Source of the DNA: Nonomuraea africana
GTDB taxonomy: Bacteria; Actinomycetota; Actinomycetes; Streptosporangiales; Streptosporangiaceae
Reading direction: 5' to 3'
DNA length: 64,000 nucleotides
Assembly (NCBI RefSeq): GCF_014873535.1
Contig: NZ_JADBEF010000001.1
Coordinates: forward strand, 8,618,001-8,682,000
How positions within the stretch are numbered: position 1 is the stretch's first letter; the number at the start of each line of letters is the position of its first letter. The notes beneath the pieces were generated by a model. That model saw only the letters and a program-made list of their open reading frames with translations, was not told the DNA's origin and made no database searches. Shown here piece after piece: positions 8,838 through 17,931 of the stretch. Both the position numbers and the translations under genes were made by a program.

Positions 8838-10268
8838 ATGCATGTAGTCTCTGTCCTCATGTCCTCCACTTCTGCTCGATGGGGCGCGCTCGTCGTGCTC
8901 TCAGCTGTGATGTTCCTTGACGCCCTCGACGTGTCGATGGTCGGTGTCGCGCTGCCCTCCATCCAGGCGGACCTGGGCCTTTCTCCTTCTTCCCTGCAGT
9001 GGGTGGTCAGCGGCTACGTGCTGGGATACGGCGGTCTTCTGCTACTCGGGGGCAGGACCGCCGACCTGCTCGGCCGACGCAGGGTCTTCCTGGTCGCGCT
9101 GGCAGTCTTCGCCGCCGCCTCGCTGATCGGCGGCATCGTGGACGACGGCACGTTGCTGATCGCCGCCCGCTTTGTGAAGGGCATGGCCGCGGCCTTCACC
9201 GCGCCTGCCGCTTTGTCGATCATCACGACGACCTTTGCCGAAGGTCCCGCTCGCAACAAGGCGCTGAGCATCTTCACCGCCTCGGGGGCCAGCGGCTTCT
9301 CGCTCGGACTGGTGCTGTCCGGCCTGCTGACCGAGCTGGGCTGGCGCTGGACCTTCCTGATGCCGGTGCCCGTCGCGATCATCGCGCTGGTCGCCGCGCT
9401 CAAGGTGCTGCCCAAGGTGAAGGAGGAGCGGGTCGAAGGGGGCTACGACCTGATCGGCGCCGTCCTCATCACCGCCTCGATGCTGCTGCTCGTCTTCACC
9501 GTTGTCACCGCGCCCGAGGTGGGCTGGCTGTCGGCGCGCACCATCGGCTCACTGGTGCTCTCGTTCGCGCTGCTCGGCCTGTTCGTCTTCGCCGAGCTCA
9601 GGGTCAAGCACCCGCTCGTACGGCTCGGCCTGCTGCGTTCGGCCCCGATCGTCCGGGCCAACCTGGGCCTGGTCATCCTGATGGGCTCCTACATCGGATT
9701 CCAGTTCGCGGCCATGCAGTACTTCCAGAACCTGCTCCACTGGTCGGCGCTGCAGACGGCGCTCGCCTTCCTGCCCGCGGGCCTGCTCGTCGCGATCACC
9801 TCGACCAAGATGGGCGACCTCGCCGACAGGTTCGGCACCGCCAGGCTCATCGTGATCGGCGCGACGGCGCTGGCCGGCGGCTACGCCTTCTTCCTCGGCA
9901 TCGACGAGAACCCGAGCCTCGGCGGCCTGGTCCTTCCCGGCATGGTCCTGCTGGGCATCGCGTTCGCGCTGTCCTTCCCCTCGCTCAACATCCAGGCCAC
10001 CAACGGTGTGCACGACGACGAGCAGGGTCTGGCCTCGGGGATGCTCAACACCTCCGGCCAGGTCGGCGGCGCGGTCGTGCTGGCCGTGGTCACCGCGGTG
10101 CTGACCTCCGGCGGGGAGGGCGCCATCACCATCGACTCGCTCAAGAGCTCGATCATGGTCCCGCTGATCCTGGCGGTGGTCGGGCTGCTGGTGTCGGCGA
10201 CGGGCCTGAACTTCCGCAAGGCTCCCGCGGTCGAGCGCGAAGACGTCAAGGTCTTCGAGACGGTCTGA
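8838..10268 (+). CDS. MFS multidrug efflux transporter, DHA2 (EmrB/QacA) 14-TM family
   Basis: 476 residues with about 14 hydrophobic segments. Family motifs are LDALDVSMVGVALPSIQADL (motif D1), GYVLGYGGLLLLGGRTADLLGRRRVF (motif A, near residue 65) and an ASGASGFSLGLVLSG motif C near 150. It probably exports lipophilic drugs in exchange for protons. The start is uncertain: ATG 8838 has no good RBS and sits beside the operator, so the message may be nearly leaderless; ATG 8859 is the alternative. Control by the divergent MarR is likely. A strong hairpin at 10282-10310 follows the stop. Confidence 0.9.
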   Translation: MHVVSVLMSSTSARWGALVVLSAVMFLDALDVSMVGVALPSIQADLGLSPSSLQWVVSGYVLGYGGLLLLGGRTADLLGRRRVFLVALAVFAAASLIGGIVDDGTLLIAARFVKGMAAAFTAPAALSIITTTFAEGPARNKALSIFTASGASGFSLGLVLSGLLTELGWRWTFLMPVPVAIIALVAALKVLPKVKEERVEGGYDLIGAVLITASMLLLVFTVVTAPEVGWLSARTIGSLVLSFALLGLFVFAELRVKHPLVRLGLLRSAPIVRANLGLVILMGSYIGFQFAAMQYFQNLLHWSALQTALAFLPAGLLVAITSTKMGDLADRFGTARLIVIGATALAGGYAFFLGIDENPSLGGLVLPGMVLLGIAFALSFPSLNIQATNGVHDDEQGLASGMLNTSGQVGGAVVLAVVTAVLTSGGEGAITIDSLKSSIMVPLILAVVGLLVSATGLNFRKAPAVEREDVKVFETV

Positions 10269-10281
10269 TCCACCGTCGAGG

Positions 10282-10310
10282 CGCCGGTCTCCCTGCCGGG
10301 GAGGCCGGCG
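10282..10310 (+). terminator. Rho-independent-like terminator after the MFS gene
   Basis: A 12-bp stem (10282-10293 with 10299-10310, CGCCGGTCTCCC paired with GGGAGGCCGGCG, one G-U) and a short loop lie 14 bp after the MFS stop. There is no T-run, which is common for high-GC actinobacterial terminators. Confidence 0.6.
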
Positions 10311-10462
10311 TCTCCGCGTGTCATCGGTCCGTACGGCCGTGCAGCCTCGCGTGCGCGGGCGCATGTGGTCTGTGCGTCCTCGTGTGTGGCCTTTCGCAGG
10401 CCGGTTCGGCATGGCGCGGAGGTCGGGCGCTTGGGCCACTGCGGGCAGGGAAGCAATGGGGT

Positions 10463-11101
10463 ATGCGGCTTTCGCGCGTCGGCGCCATCGTGGGTTGCCT
10501 CGCCGTCCTGGTGGCCTGCGGTCCTGGCCAGGCCCCCGGCGGGGCCGGCTCGTCGCCTGGCGGTGCGGGCACGACCGGAGCCGGCATGACCGGCGCGAGC
10601 CCTCGTGGGACGAGCCCGAGTCCGGACGGCACGTCGTCGCCCACAGATCCGGCCAGCCCGGCCCTCCCGGTCCCGACGAACACCAAGGATGTCGAGGTCG
10701 AGGGTGATCCGGGCGAGCCCGTCCTGGTCAAGGCGGTCAGGTTCGCCGACCACGGCCCCCTCGACAGGGTGGTGATCGACCTCGACGGCGACGTCACCGG
10801 CTACAGCGTCAGATGGGTGGACGAGCTCATCCAGGACGGCTCGGGCGAACCGATCGACGTGCGGGGTGGCGCCTACCTTCAGGTCACGCTCAAGCCAGCC
10901 AACGCGCACACCGACGAGGGCAAGCCCACGTGGACCGGCGGCCCGATCTTCCAGGCCGGTCTCGGGAACGTGCAGAACGTCGTGAAGACGGGCGACTTCG
11001 AGGGTGTGGTCGGCATCGGCCTCGTGCTCGACCACCGGGCGCCGTTCTCGGTGGCGAAGCTGACCTCTCCCGACCGCCTCGTGGTCGACGTGGCACACTG
11101 A
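10463..11101 (+). CDS. Secreted lipoprotein with AMIN-like domain
   Basis: 212 residues from the ATG at 10463. The N-terminus MRLSRVGAIVGCLAVLVAC is a lipoprotein signal with lipobox LVAC and acylated C19. Residues 20-70 are a Gly/Ser/Pro/Thr-rich tether. The remaining ~135 residues (VLVKAVRFADHGPLDRVVIDLDG to SPDRLVVDVAH) match the AMIN-like domain found in actinobacterial cell-envelope lipoproteins. It is presumably anchored to the outer membrane face; no enzymatic motif is visible. The long open frame upstream of this start overlaps the MFS gene and is not coding. It ends 4 bp before the cupin gene, so the two are probably co-transcribed. Confidence 0.8.
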   Translation: MRLSRVGAIVGCLAVLVACGPGQAPGGAGSSPGGAGTTGAGMTGASPRGTSPSPDGTSSPTDPASPALPVPTNTKDVEVEGDPGEPVLVKAVRFADHGPLDRVVIDLDGDVTGYSVRWVDELIQDGSGEPIDVRGGAYLQVTLKPANAHTDEGKPTWTGGPIFQAGLGNVQNVVKTGDFEGVVGIGLVLDHRAPFSVAKLTSPDRLVVDVAH

Positions 11102-11105
11102 ACAC

Positions 11106-11468
11106 GTGGTGAGAAAGATCGAGGGAGCGACCCGGATCCCGGTCCCGGGCGGCAAGGTCATCGACGAACACATCGGCCGCGTGAACAGCGGCGACGAGGC
11201 GGTCTCCATCGCGCACATGACGGCGCCGCCCGGCTGGGAGGAGCCCGCGCAGACGCCGGAGTTCACCGAGTACACGGTGGTGCTGCGCGGAAGCGTCGTG
11301 ATCGAGCACGCCGAGGGGACGACCGAGGTCTCGGCCGGGCAGTCGTTCGTCTCGGAGCCGGGGGAGAAGATCCGCTACAGCGTGGGCCCCGAGGGCGCCG
11401 AGTACGTCGCGGTCTGCCTGCCGGCGTTCTCCCCCGACACCGCCAACCGCGACCCCGAACCCTGGTAG
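11106..11468 (+). CDS. Small cupin-domain protein
   Basis: 120 residues, GTG start (two tandem GTG codons, 11106 or 11109). A single RmlC-like cupin barrel is visible: motif-1 region TPEFTEYTVVLRGSVVIEHAEG and motif-2 region GEKIRYSVGPEGAEYVAVCLPAF. The usual metal-binding histidines of motif 1 are mostly missing, so a sensor or ligand-binding role is as likely as enzymatic activity. It sits 4 bp after the lipoprotein gene. Confidence 0.75.
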   Translation: MVRKIEGATRIPVPGGKVIDEHIGRVNSGDEAVSIAHMTAPPGWEEPAQTPEFTEYTVVLRGSVVIEHAEGTTEVSAGQSFVSEPGEKIRYSVGPEGAEYVAVCLPAFSPDTANRDPEPW

Positions 11469-11618
11469 ACCGGGGGCCGCGAATCACGCGAGCACCTCCG
11501 ACACGCCCGCCCCGCCGAACTGGGGTGGCTCGCATCGACAGGCGCCACGAGAATCGGCGCGGGTTTCTGGCAGTCTTTGCAAGATCGATGTTTTTGCTGG
11601 TGGCGGTAGGATGACGAG

Positions 11619-12689
11619 ATGAGCCAGCGACCCACTCCTGACGAGATCCGCCGGGCGCCGAAGGTGCTGCTCCACGACCATCTCGACGGTGGTCTGCGGG
11701 CGGAGACGATCGTCGATCTGGCCCGCGAGACGGGCTACGACCGGCTGCCCACGACCGACCCCGACAACCTCAGGCAGTGGTTCGAGGAGGCCTCCGACTC
11801 TGGGTCGCTCGTGCGGTACCTGGAGACCTTCGACCACACCGTCGGTGTCATGCAGACGCGCGAGTCCCTGGTCAGGGTGGCCGCCGAGTGCGCCGAAGAC
11901 CTGGCCGCCGACGGCGTCGTCTACGCCGAGGTGCGGTACGCCCCCGAGCAGCACACCACCACGGGCCTCAGCCTCGACCAGGTCGTGGAAGCGGTGTTGG
12001 AGGGGTTCGGCCAGGTGCCCGGCATCAAGGTGGGCACGCTGCTCACCGCCATGCGGCACCAGGCGCGCTCCATGGAGATCGCGGAGCTGGCCGTACGCTA
12101 CAGGGACGTCGGCGTGGTCGGCTTCGACATCGCCGGCGCCGAGGCGGGCTACCCGCCCACCAGGCACCTCGACGCGTTCGAGTACCTCCAGAGGGAGAAC
12201 GCGCACTTCACCATCCACGCGGGCGAGGCGTTCGGGCTGCCGTCGATCTGGCAGGCCATCCAGTGGTGCGGCGCCGACCGGCTCGGGCACGGCGTGCGCA
12301 TCATCGACGACATCTCCGCGGCGGACGACGGGTCCACCAAGCTCGGCAGGCTCGCGGCCTACGTCCGTGACAAGCGCATCCCCCTGGAGATGTGCCCGAC
12401 CTCCAACCTGCAGACGGGGGCCGCCCCCTCGATCGCCGAGCACCCGATCGGGCTGCTGCGCCGCCTGCACTTCAGGGTGACGGTCAACACCGACAACAGG
12501 CTCATGAGCTCCACGAGCGTGACCGAGGAGTTCGCCAAGCTGGTCGAGGCCTTCGACTACGGCTGGGACGACCTGCAGTGGTTCACGGTGAACGCGATGA
12601 AGTCGGCGTTCATCCCCTTCGACGAGCGTCTCGCGCTCATCAACGGCGTGATCAAACCCGGGTTCGCGCAGCTCAAGTGGCAGGCATGA
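11619..12689 (+). CDS. add: Adenosine deaminase
   Basis: 356 residues, full length. It converts adenosine or deoxyadenosine to inosine or deoxyinosine. Metal ligands H19 and H21 lie in LLHDHLDGGL. TIHAGEAFG, the catalytic HGVRIIDD region and CPTSNLQTG follow in normal order. ATG 11619 is preceded by AGGATGACGAG. Its stop overlaps the next start. It belongs with cdd and deoA functionally, although the accessory insert separates them by 5 kb. Its product feeds the purine nucleoside phosphorylase encoded on the other strand. Confidence 0.95.
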   Translation: MSQRPTPDEIRRAPKVLLHDHLDGGLRAETIVDLARETGYDRLPTTDPDNLRQWFEEASDSGSLVRYLETFDHTVGVMQTRESLVRVAAECAEDLAADGVVYAEVRYAPEQHTTTGLSLDQVVEAVLEGFGQVPGIKVGTLLTAMRHQARSMEIAELAVRYRDVGVVGFDIAGAEAGYPPTRHLDAFEYLQRENAHFTIHAGEAFGLPSIWQAIQWCGADRLGHGVRIIDDISAADDGSTKLGRLAAYVRDKRIPLEMCPTSNLQTGAAPSIAEHPIGLLRRLHFRVTVNTDNRLMSSTSVTEEFAKLVEAFDYGWDDLQWFTVNAMKSAFIPFDERLALINGVIKPGFAQLKWQA

Positions 12690-13291
12690 AGCAGACCTTC
12701 CGCGCGTCGACCGCCTTCGTCCTCGGCTGGATCTGGGTGGCCTTCGTGGTGTTCAACGTCTTCGACCTGACCCTCCGCTACAGCGGCAAGGCGTCGCTGG
12801 TGGCGGGGGCGGTCCTGGGCGTGCTGACCGCGCTGGTCTACATCACGGCGCTGCGCCCCGCCACCGTGGTCGCCGACGACGGGCTGCGCGTGCGCAACCC
12901 GTTGCGGACCACGTTCCTGCCGTGGGCGTCGGTCGACGACGTGCAGGTGTCGCACACGATCAACATCTCGCACGGGGACCGGGTCCTGCGGGCCTGGACA
13001 CCCCAGGCCTCGGCGCGCGAGCGCGCCAGGGCGAACCGCCGCGGCCACCCCCGCTCCCAGCGCGGCCGCTACCCGACCGAGCCGACGCTGTCCAAGGGTG
13101 AGCGGGCGGCGCAGGAGGCGATGGCGGGCAAGACGCACGCCGACTGGGTGGCCGAGCAGATCACCGAACGAGCGGAGAACGCCAAGCGCCGCCGTGAGCA
13201 GCCGGGCGACGTCCGCGTCAGCTGGGCGCCCGACGCCCTCGCGGCCTGCGCCGCGGCGCTGGCCCTCGTGGTGGTCGCCATCGTCGCCTGA
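12686..13291 (+). CDS. Membrane protein with PH-like domain
   Basis: 201 residues. Two N-terminal membrane segments (about 10-30 and 35-55) are followed by a bacterial PH-like domain (ATVVADDGLRVRNPLRTTFLPWASVDDVQV, about 60-110). A basic stretch rich in R, A and E follows, and a C-terminal hydrophobic helix ends the protein. The start ATG overlaps the add stop (ATGA). Proteins of this form are common next to add in actinobacteria, but no function is established. Confidence 0.8.
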   Translation: MKQTFRASTAFVLGWIWVAFVVFNVFDLTLRYSGKASLVAGAVLGVLTALVYITALRPATVVADDGLRVRNPLRTTFLPWASVDDVQVSHTINISHGDRVLRAWTPQASARERARANRRGHPRSQRGRYPTEPTLSKGERAAQEAMAGKTHADWVAEQITERAENAKRRREQPGDVRVSWAPDALAACAAALALVVVAIVA

Positions 13292-13316
13292 CGAGCTGGC
13301 CTCGGGGGCGGCGGTG

Positions 13317-13347
13317 TTGACCCTGACACCGTGTGAGGCCGTAGACC
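13317..13347 (+). promoter_or_regulatory. MerR-type promoter with 19-bp spacer
   Basis: TTGACC (13317-13322) and TAGACC (13342-13347) are separated by exactly 19 bp. The spacer region contains an inverted repeat CCTGACAC/GTGTGAGG (13322-13329 and 13331-13338, one mismatch). MerR-family activators act on promoters with such overlong spacers. The putative -10 is only 10 bp from the MerR ATG, so a transcript from it would be nearly leaderless. Confidence 0.5.
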
Positions 13348-13357
13348 TGGAGGAGTC

Positions 13358-14182
13358 ATGTTCAGTATCGGAGACTTCGCCAGGCTGGGCCTGGTGTCGG
13401 TGCGCATGTTGCGCCACTACGACGCCATTGGCCTGCTTCGCCCCGCCCACATCGACCCCGTCACCGGCTACCGCTCCTACCAGGCGGGACAGCTGGCCAG
13501 GCTCAACCGCGTCGTCGCGCTCAAGGATCTCGGCTTCACCCTCGACCAGGTGGGCGCGATCCTCGACGACAAGGTCAGCGCCGAGGAACTGCACGGCATG
13601 GTACGGCTGCGCCGCGCCCAGCTGGAGGCGCGGATCACCGCCGACCTGGCCAGGTTGAGAGGGGTGGAGGCACGGCTCCGGACGATCGAGCGGGAGGGTT
13701 ACATGGAAGACGCCGAAGTCGTGGTCAAGAAGGTCGCACCGGTCAGGGTCGCCCAGCTCAGCGCGAGGGCGGCCAGCTACGACACCGAGGACATCAGCCC
13801 GGTCATCCAGCCGCTCTACCAGCGGATCTGCGAGAGGCTGGGCGCGGCGGGCGTGCCGATGCAGGGGCCGGGCATCGCCTACTACCTGCCGGAGGACGAC
13901 GGCACGGTGCTGGTGCACGCCACGTTCCCGGTCAACCTCGACACGGACGCGGGCCAGGTCCACGACTTCGAGGTCGTGGACCTGCCCGGCATCGAGGCCG
14001 CGGCGACCATCATCCACCGGGGGTCGATGGAGAACGTCGGGCCGACGTTCCAGACACTGGCCCACTGGATCGAGGAGAACGGCTACCGGGCGCTCGGCCT
14101 GGCCCGCGAGGTCTCCCTGCACTGCCCGCCCGACATGAGCGAGTGGGTGCACGAGCTGCAGATCGAGATCGCGAGCGCCTGA
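13358..14182 (+). CDS. MerR-family regulator with GyrI-like effector domain (BmrR type)
   Basis: 274 residues. The N-terminal winged helix is typical (MFSIGDFARLGLVSVRMLRHYDAIGLLRP, GYRSYQAGQLARL, LKDLGFTLDQV). A coiled-coil dimer helix follows at about 75-115. Residues ~120-274 are a GyrI/AraC-effector-like ligand domain (VAPVRVAQLSARA, VVDLPGIEAAATIIHRGSM), as in BmrR multidrug sensors. RBS GGAGGAG precedes ATG. An overlong-spacer promoter directly upstream suggests autoregulation; other targets are unknown. Confidence 0.9.
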   Translation: MFSIGDFARLGLVSVRMLRHYDAIGLLRPAHIDPVTGYRSYQAGQLARLNRVVALKDLGFTLDQVGAILDDKVSAEELHGMVRLRRAQLEARITADLARLRGVEARLRTIEREGYMEDAEVVVKKVAPVRVAQLSARAASYDTEDISPVIQPLYQRICERLGAAGVPMQGPGIAYYLPEDDGTVLVHATFPVNLDTDAGQVHDFEVVDLPGIEAAATIIHRGSMENVGPTFQTLAHWIEENGYRALGLAREVSLHCPPDMSEWVHELQIEIASA

Positions 14183-14184
14183 GG

Positions 14185-15834
14185 TCAGAGCCCGAGGGCC
14201 GCGCCGAGATCGGCCTTGAGCGCGTCGAGGCCGGCGGCGGCGACGGCACGGGCCTCGGCCACCTCTCCGGTCACCGGGACGACGACCTCCAGGTAGCACT
14301 TGAGCTTGGGCTCGGTGCCCGAAGGGCGCACCACGACCCGCGCGCCGCCCGCCAGGCGGTAGCGCAGGCCGTCGGTCGGCGGCAGCCCGCCGTCACCCTC
14401 GGCCAGGTCGTCCCACGCCTCGACGTTCCTGCCGCCCAGGGTCGCGGGCGGCGTCGCCCGCAGCCTCGCCATGGCGGCGGAGATCAGCGTCAGGTCCGCC
14501 ACGCGAAAGGACAGCTGCGAGGTGGCGTGCAGTCCGTGGCGTCTGGCCTGGTCGTCCAGGAGGTCGAGGAGGGTGCGGCCGTCGAGCTTCGCCGCCGCGG
14601 CGATGCCCGCGACGGTGAGTGCGGCGCCGATGCCGTCCTTGTCGTGGACCGGCAGGCCGTGCGCGCCGCCGACGCTGTAGCCGAGCGCCTCCTCGTAGCC
14701 GTAGATCAGGCCCTCGCCGGCTCGCATGATCCACTTGAAGCCGGTGAGCGTCTCGGCGTGCCGCACGCCGTACGCCTGGGCGACGCGGCCGAGCAGGGAC
14801 GAGGAGACGATCGTGGTGGCCACCAGCCTGTCACCGGAGGTGTGGGCGATCACGTGCTCGCCGAGCAGCGCGCCGACCTCGTCACCCGTCAGCATCCTGA
14901 AGGTCCCGTCGCCCAGCGGGACGCCCACGGCGCACCTGTCGGCGTCGGGGTCGTTGGCCAGCACGAGGTCGGCCTCGACCTTGGCGGCCAGAGCCAGCGC
15001 GAGATCCATCGCGCCCGGCTCCTCGGGGTTGGGGAAGGCCACGGTCGGGAAGTCGGGGTCGGGCTCGCGCTGCTCCTCGACCATGACGGGGGCGGGGAAG
15101 CCGGCCTTCCGCATGGCCGTCTCGAAGACCGTCGCGCCGACGCCGTGAAGCGGCGTGTAGGCCACGCGCAGGTCGCGCGCCTCGCCCAGGGGCAGCAGCG
15201 TGACCGCCTCCAGGTAGTCGGCGACGATGGCGGAGTCGAGCACCTCGAACGAGCCGAGGGGGAGCGCGTCGACGGGGCCCGCCGCGTCGATGGCGGCCGA
15301 GATCTGGCCGTCGACGGGCGGCACGATCTGCGAGCCGTCGCCCCAGTAGACCTTGTAGCCGTTGTCGCGGGGTGGGTTGTGGCTGGCGGTCACCGTGACG
15401 CCCGCGGCGGCTCCGAGATGCCGGACGGCGAAGGCGAGCACCGGGGTCGGCAGCGGCTCGGGCAGGATCGAGGCGCGCAGGCCCGCTCCCGCGAGGACGG
15501 CGGCGGTGTCGCGAGCGAAGACGTCCGACTTGTGCCGGGCGTCGTAGCCGATCACCACGTGCATGCCGGGGCCGAGCACCTCGGCCAGGCCGGCGGCCGC
15601 CCGCATGACGGTGACGCGGTTCATGCGGTTGGGGCCCGCGCCGAGTTCGCCGCGCAGGCCCGCCGTACCGAACTCCAGCTTGGCTCCGAAGCGCTCCTGG
15701 AGCGCGTCGGGGTCGTCGAGGAGCGCGGAGAGCTCCGCCCTGGTGTCGGGGTCGGGATCCTGGGCCAGCCAGGCGAGCGCGAGCTCCCGCGAGCCCGTGA
15801 TCGCGGCGCTCTCCCCGCGAGCTCCTGCGCTCAT
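14185..15834 (-). CDS. Phosphohexomutase / phosphopentomutase-like (alpha-D-phosphohexomutase superfamily)
   Basis: 549 residues, in the size class of PgmB/PmmB proteins. Visible sites are FGTAGLRGELGAGPNRMN (near 55), catalytic phosphoserine in TASHNPP (near 150), metal loop NDPDADRC (near 300), sugar loop GYEEALGYSVG, and phosphate-binding RPSGTEPKLK near the C-terminus. It could isomerise hexose-1-phosphates or the (deoxy)ribose-1-phosphate released by the nucleoside phosphorylases; the context favours the latter. Its ATG overlaps the PNP stop by 4 bp. It ends 2 bp from the convergent merR stop. Confidence 0.9.
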   Translation of the reverse strand: MSAGARGESAAITGSRELALAWLAQDPDPDTRAELSALLDDPDALQERFGAKLEFGTAGLRGELGAGPNRMNRVTVMRAAAGLAEVLGPGMHVVIGYDARHKSDVFARDTAAVLAGAGLRASILPEPLPTPVLAFAVRHLGAAAGVTVTASHNPPRDNGYKVYWGDGSQIVPPVDGQISAAIDAAGPVDALPLGSFEVLDSAIVADYLEAVTLLPLGEARDLRVAYTPLHGVGATVFETAMRKAGFPAPVMVEEQREPDPDFPTVAFPNPEEPGAMDLALALAAKVEADLVLANDPDADRCAVGVPLGDGTFRMLTGDEVGALLGEHVIAHTSGDRLVATTIVSSSLLGRVAQAYGVRHAETLTGFKWIMRAGEGLIYGYEEALGYSVGGAHGLPVHDKDGIGAALTVAGIAAAAKLDGRTLLDLLDDQARRHGLHATSQLSFRVADLTLISAAMARLRATPPATLGGRNVEAWDDLAEGDGGLPPTDGLRYRLAGGARVVVRPSGTEPKLKCYLEVVVPVTGEVAEARAVAAAGLDALKADLGAALGL

Positions 15835-16625
15835 AGCCGGTCGACCACCTTGGCGAGGAGGGTGCCCATCCTGGTGGCCGTCGCGCGGCCGACCTCGAGG
15901 ACCTCCTCGTGGTTGAGCGGGGCGCCGACCAGGCCCGCGCCGGGGTTGGTGACCAGCGAGATGCCGAGCACCTCGGCGCCGCCCTCCCGGGCCGCGATGG
16001 CCTCGAGGACCGTGGACATGCCGACCATGTCGCCGCCGAGCGTGCGCAGCATGCGGATCTCGGCGGGCGTCTCGTAGGTCGGGCCGCGGAAGGCCACGTA
16101 GACGCCCTCGGTCAGCGACGGGTCCACCTGCTTGGCGAGGGCGCGCAGCCGCTTGGAGTAGACCTCGGTGAGGTCGATGAAGGTGGCGCCGGTCAGCGGG
16201 TTGGCGCCGGTCAGGTTGATGTGGTCGCTGATCAGCACGGGGTCGCCGACGTTCTGCGTCTCGGGGCGCAGCCCGCCCGCCGCGTTGGTCAGCACGACCG
16301 TGCGCACGCCCGCCGCGATCGCCGTGCGCACGCCGTGGACCACCGGCCCGACGCCGAGCCCTTCGTACAGATGGGTGCGGCCCAGGAAGATCAGCGCATG
16401 CCGTCCCGAGGAAGTGCGTACGACGCGGATCCTCCCCGCGTGGCCCGCCACCGCAGGCGGGTTGAACCCCGGCAGCTCGGTCACCGGCAGCTCGACGAGC
16501 AGGTCGCCGATCGCGTCGGCCGCGGGCACCCAGCCCGACCCCATCACGAGCGCCACGTCGAAGACGTCGAGGTCGGTGGCCTTCCTCAGGGCGGCGGCGG
16601 CCTCCTGGGCCTGAACATAGGTCAT
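15831..16625 (-). CDS. Purine-nucleoside phosphorylase (trimeric, PNP type I)
   Basis: 264 residues. It carries GSGWVPAAD, GHAGRIRVV, GRTHLYEG, TNAAGGL, the SDHINLTGANPL loop, the substrate Glu region VYVAFRGPTYETPAEIRM and GMSTVLEAIAAREGG, and Asn in SLVTNPGAG. These are hallmarks of the human-like trimeric enzyme cleaving inosine and guanosine. It starts 1 bp after the M20 peptidase stop and overlaps the mutase start. Together with adenosine deaminase it completes purine nucleoside breakdown. Confidence 0.94.
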   Translation of the reverse strand: MTYVQAQEAAAALRKATDLDVFDVALVMGSGWVPAADAIGDLLVELPVTELPGFNPPAVAGHAGRIRVVRTSSGRHALIFLGRTHLYEGLGVGPVVHGVRTAIAAGVRTVVLTNAAGGLRPETQNVGDPVLISDHINLTGANPLTGATFIDLTEVYSKRLRALAKQVDPSLTEGVYVAFRGPTYETPAEIRMLRTLGGDMVGMSTVLEAIAAREGGAEVLGISLVTNPGAGLVGAPLNHEEVLEVGRATATRMGTLLAKVVDRL

Positions 16626-16626
16626 C

Positions 16627-17931
16627 TCAGTAGTTTAGGAGCAGCCTGTCGAGGACCCGCACGCCGAACTGCAGGGCCTCGACCGGCACCCGCTCGTCCA
16701 CTCCGTGGAACATTCCCGCGAAGTCCATGTCCTTGGGCAGGCGCAGCGGGACGAACCCGAACCCGCGCACCCCGAGGTCGGCGAAGAAGGTCTTGTTGTC
16801 GGTGCCGCCCGACATGCAGTACGGCACCGCCCGCGCCGTCGGGTCCTCCGCCTTCAGCGCCGCGATCATCGACTCGACCAGCGCGCCGTCGAACGTCGTC
16901 TCCAGCGCGATGTCGTGCTGCACGAACTCGCGGCGCACGTTCGGGCCGAGCAGCTCGTCGACGGTCTTGAAGAAGTCCTCCTCGTAGCCGGGCAGGAAGC
17001 GCCCGTCCACGACCGCCTCGGCCTGCCCGGGGATGACGTTGGCCTTGTACCCGGCGCTCAGCATGGTCGGGTTGGTCGTGTGGCTCAGCGTCGCGCCGAC
17101 GAAGCGGACCAGCGGGCCCAGCTTCTCCAGCACGGGGGCCGGGTTCTCGGGGTCGAAGGGCAGGCCGAAGGCGTCCGACACCTCGGCGAGGAACTGCCGC
17201 ACCGTGGGCGTGAGCGTCAGCGGCCACTCGTGGGCGCCCAGGCGCGCCACGGCCTTGGCCACCTCGGTCACGGCGTTGCTGGAGTTGAGCATCGAGCCGT
17301 GGCCGGCCGTGCCGTCGGCGACCAGGCGCATCCAGGACAGGCCCTTCTGCGCGGTCTCGATGAGGTAGAGGCGCAGGGCGGGATCGACCTCGAGGGAGTA
17401 GCCGCCGACCTCGCTGATCGACTCGGTCACGCCGTCGAACAGGTCACGGTGGTTGGCGGTGAGGTACTTGGCGCCGTAGACGCCGCCGGCCTCCTCGTCG
17501 GCCACCCACGCGAACACGAGGTCGCGGCGCGGCCGCTTGCCCTCGCGGACCATCTGGCGCAGGACCGCGAGCATCATCGCGTCCATGTCCTTCATGTCGA
17601 CCGCGCCCCGGCCCCAGATGTAGCCGTCGCGGATCTCGCCCGCGAACGGGTCCACGCTCCAGTCGGCCGCGTTGGCGGGAACCACGTCCAGGTGGCCGTG
17701 GACCAGCAGCGCGGGAAGCGAGGGGTCGCTGCCCTCGATCCTGGTCACCACGTTGCCCCTGCCGGGGGCGCTCTCGCTGTAGTGCGCCTCGACGCCGACC
17801 TCGGCCAGCCGCGCCATGACGACCTCGGCGGCGGCGCGCTCGCCGGGGCCGCTGCCGTCGCCGTAGTTGCTGCTGTCCACCCGGATCAGCTCGGCGCAGA
17901 GCTCGGCGACTTCCAGTTCGGCAGGGGTCAT
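16627..17931 (-). CDS. M20-family metallopeptidase/deacylase
   Basis: 434 residues in the M20 (DapE/ArgE/aminoacylase) family. Metal-ligand motifs are VHGHLDVVPA (near 78), GRGAVDMKDM (near 112), DEEAGG (near 148) and a C-terminal MFHGVDERV histidine. A lid domain occupies about 190-330 (TAGHGSM). These dizinc enzymes hydrolyse peptide or amide bonds of small substrates. M. tuberculosis has M20 enzymes (amiA1/amiB1) at the equivalent position next to deoD and lpdA. The ATG overlaps the Lrp stop by 4 bp. Confidence 0.88.
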   Translation of the reverse strand: MTPAELEVAELCAELIRVDSSNYGDGSGPGERAAAEVVMARLAEVGVEAHYSESAPGRGNVVTRIEGSDPSLPALLVHGHLDVVPANAADWSVDPFAGEIRDGYIWGRGAVDMKDMDAMMLAVLRQMVREGKRPRRDLVFAWVADEEAGGVYGAKYLTANHRDLFDGVTESISEVGGYSLEVDPALRLYLIETAQKGLSWMRLVADGTAGHGSMLNSSNAVTEVAKAVARLGAHEWPLTLTPTVRQFLAEVSDAFGLPFDPENPAPVLEKLGPLVRFVGATLSHTTNPTMLSAGYKANVIPGQAEAVVDGRFLPGYEEDFFKTVDELLGPNVRREFVQHDIALETTFDGALVESMIAALKAEDPTARAVPYCMSGGTDNKTFFADLGVRGFGFVPLRLPKDMDFAGMFHGVDERVPVEALQFGVRVLDRLLLNY

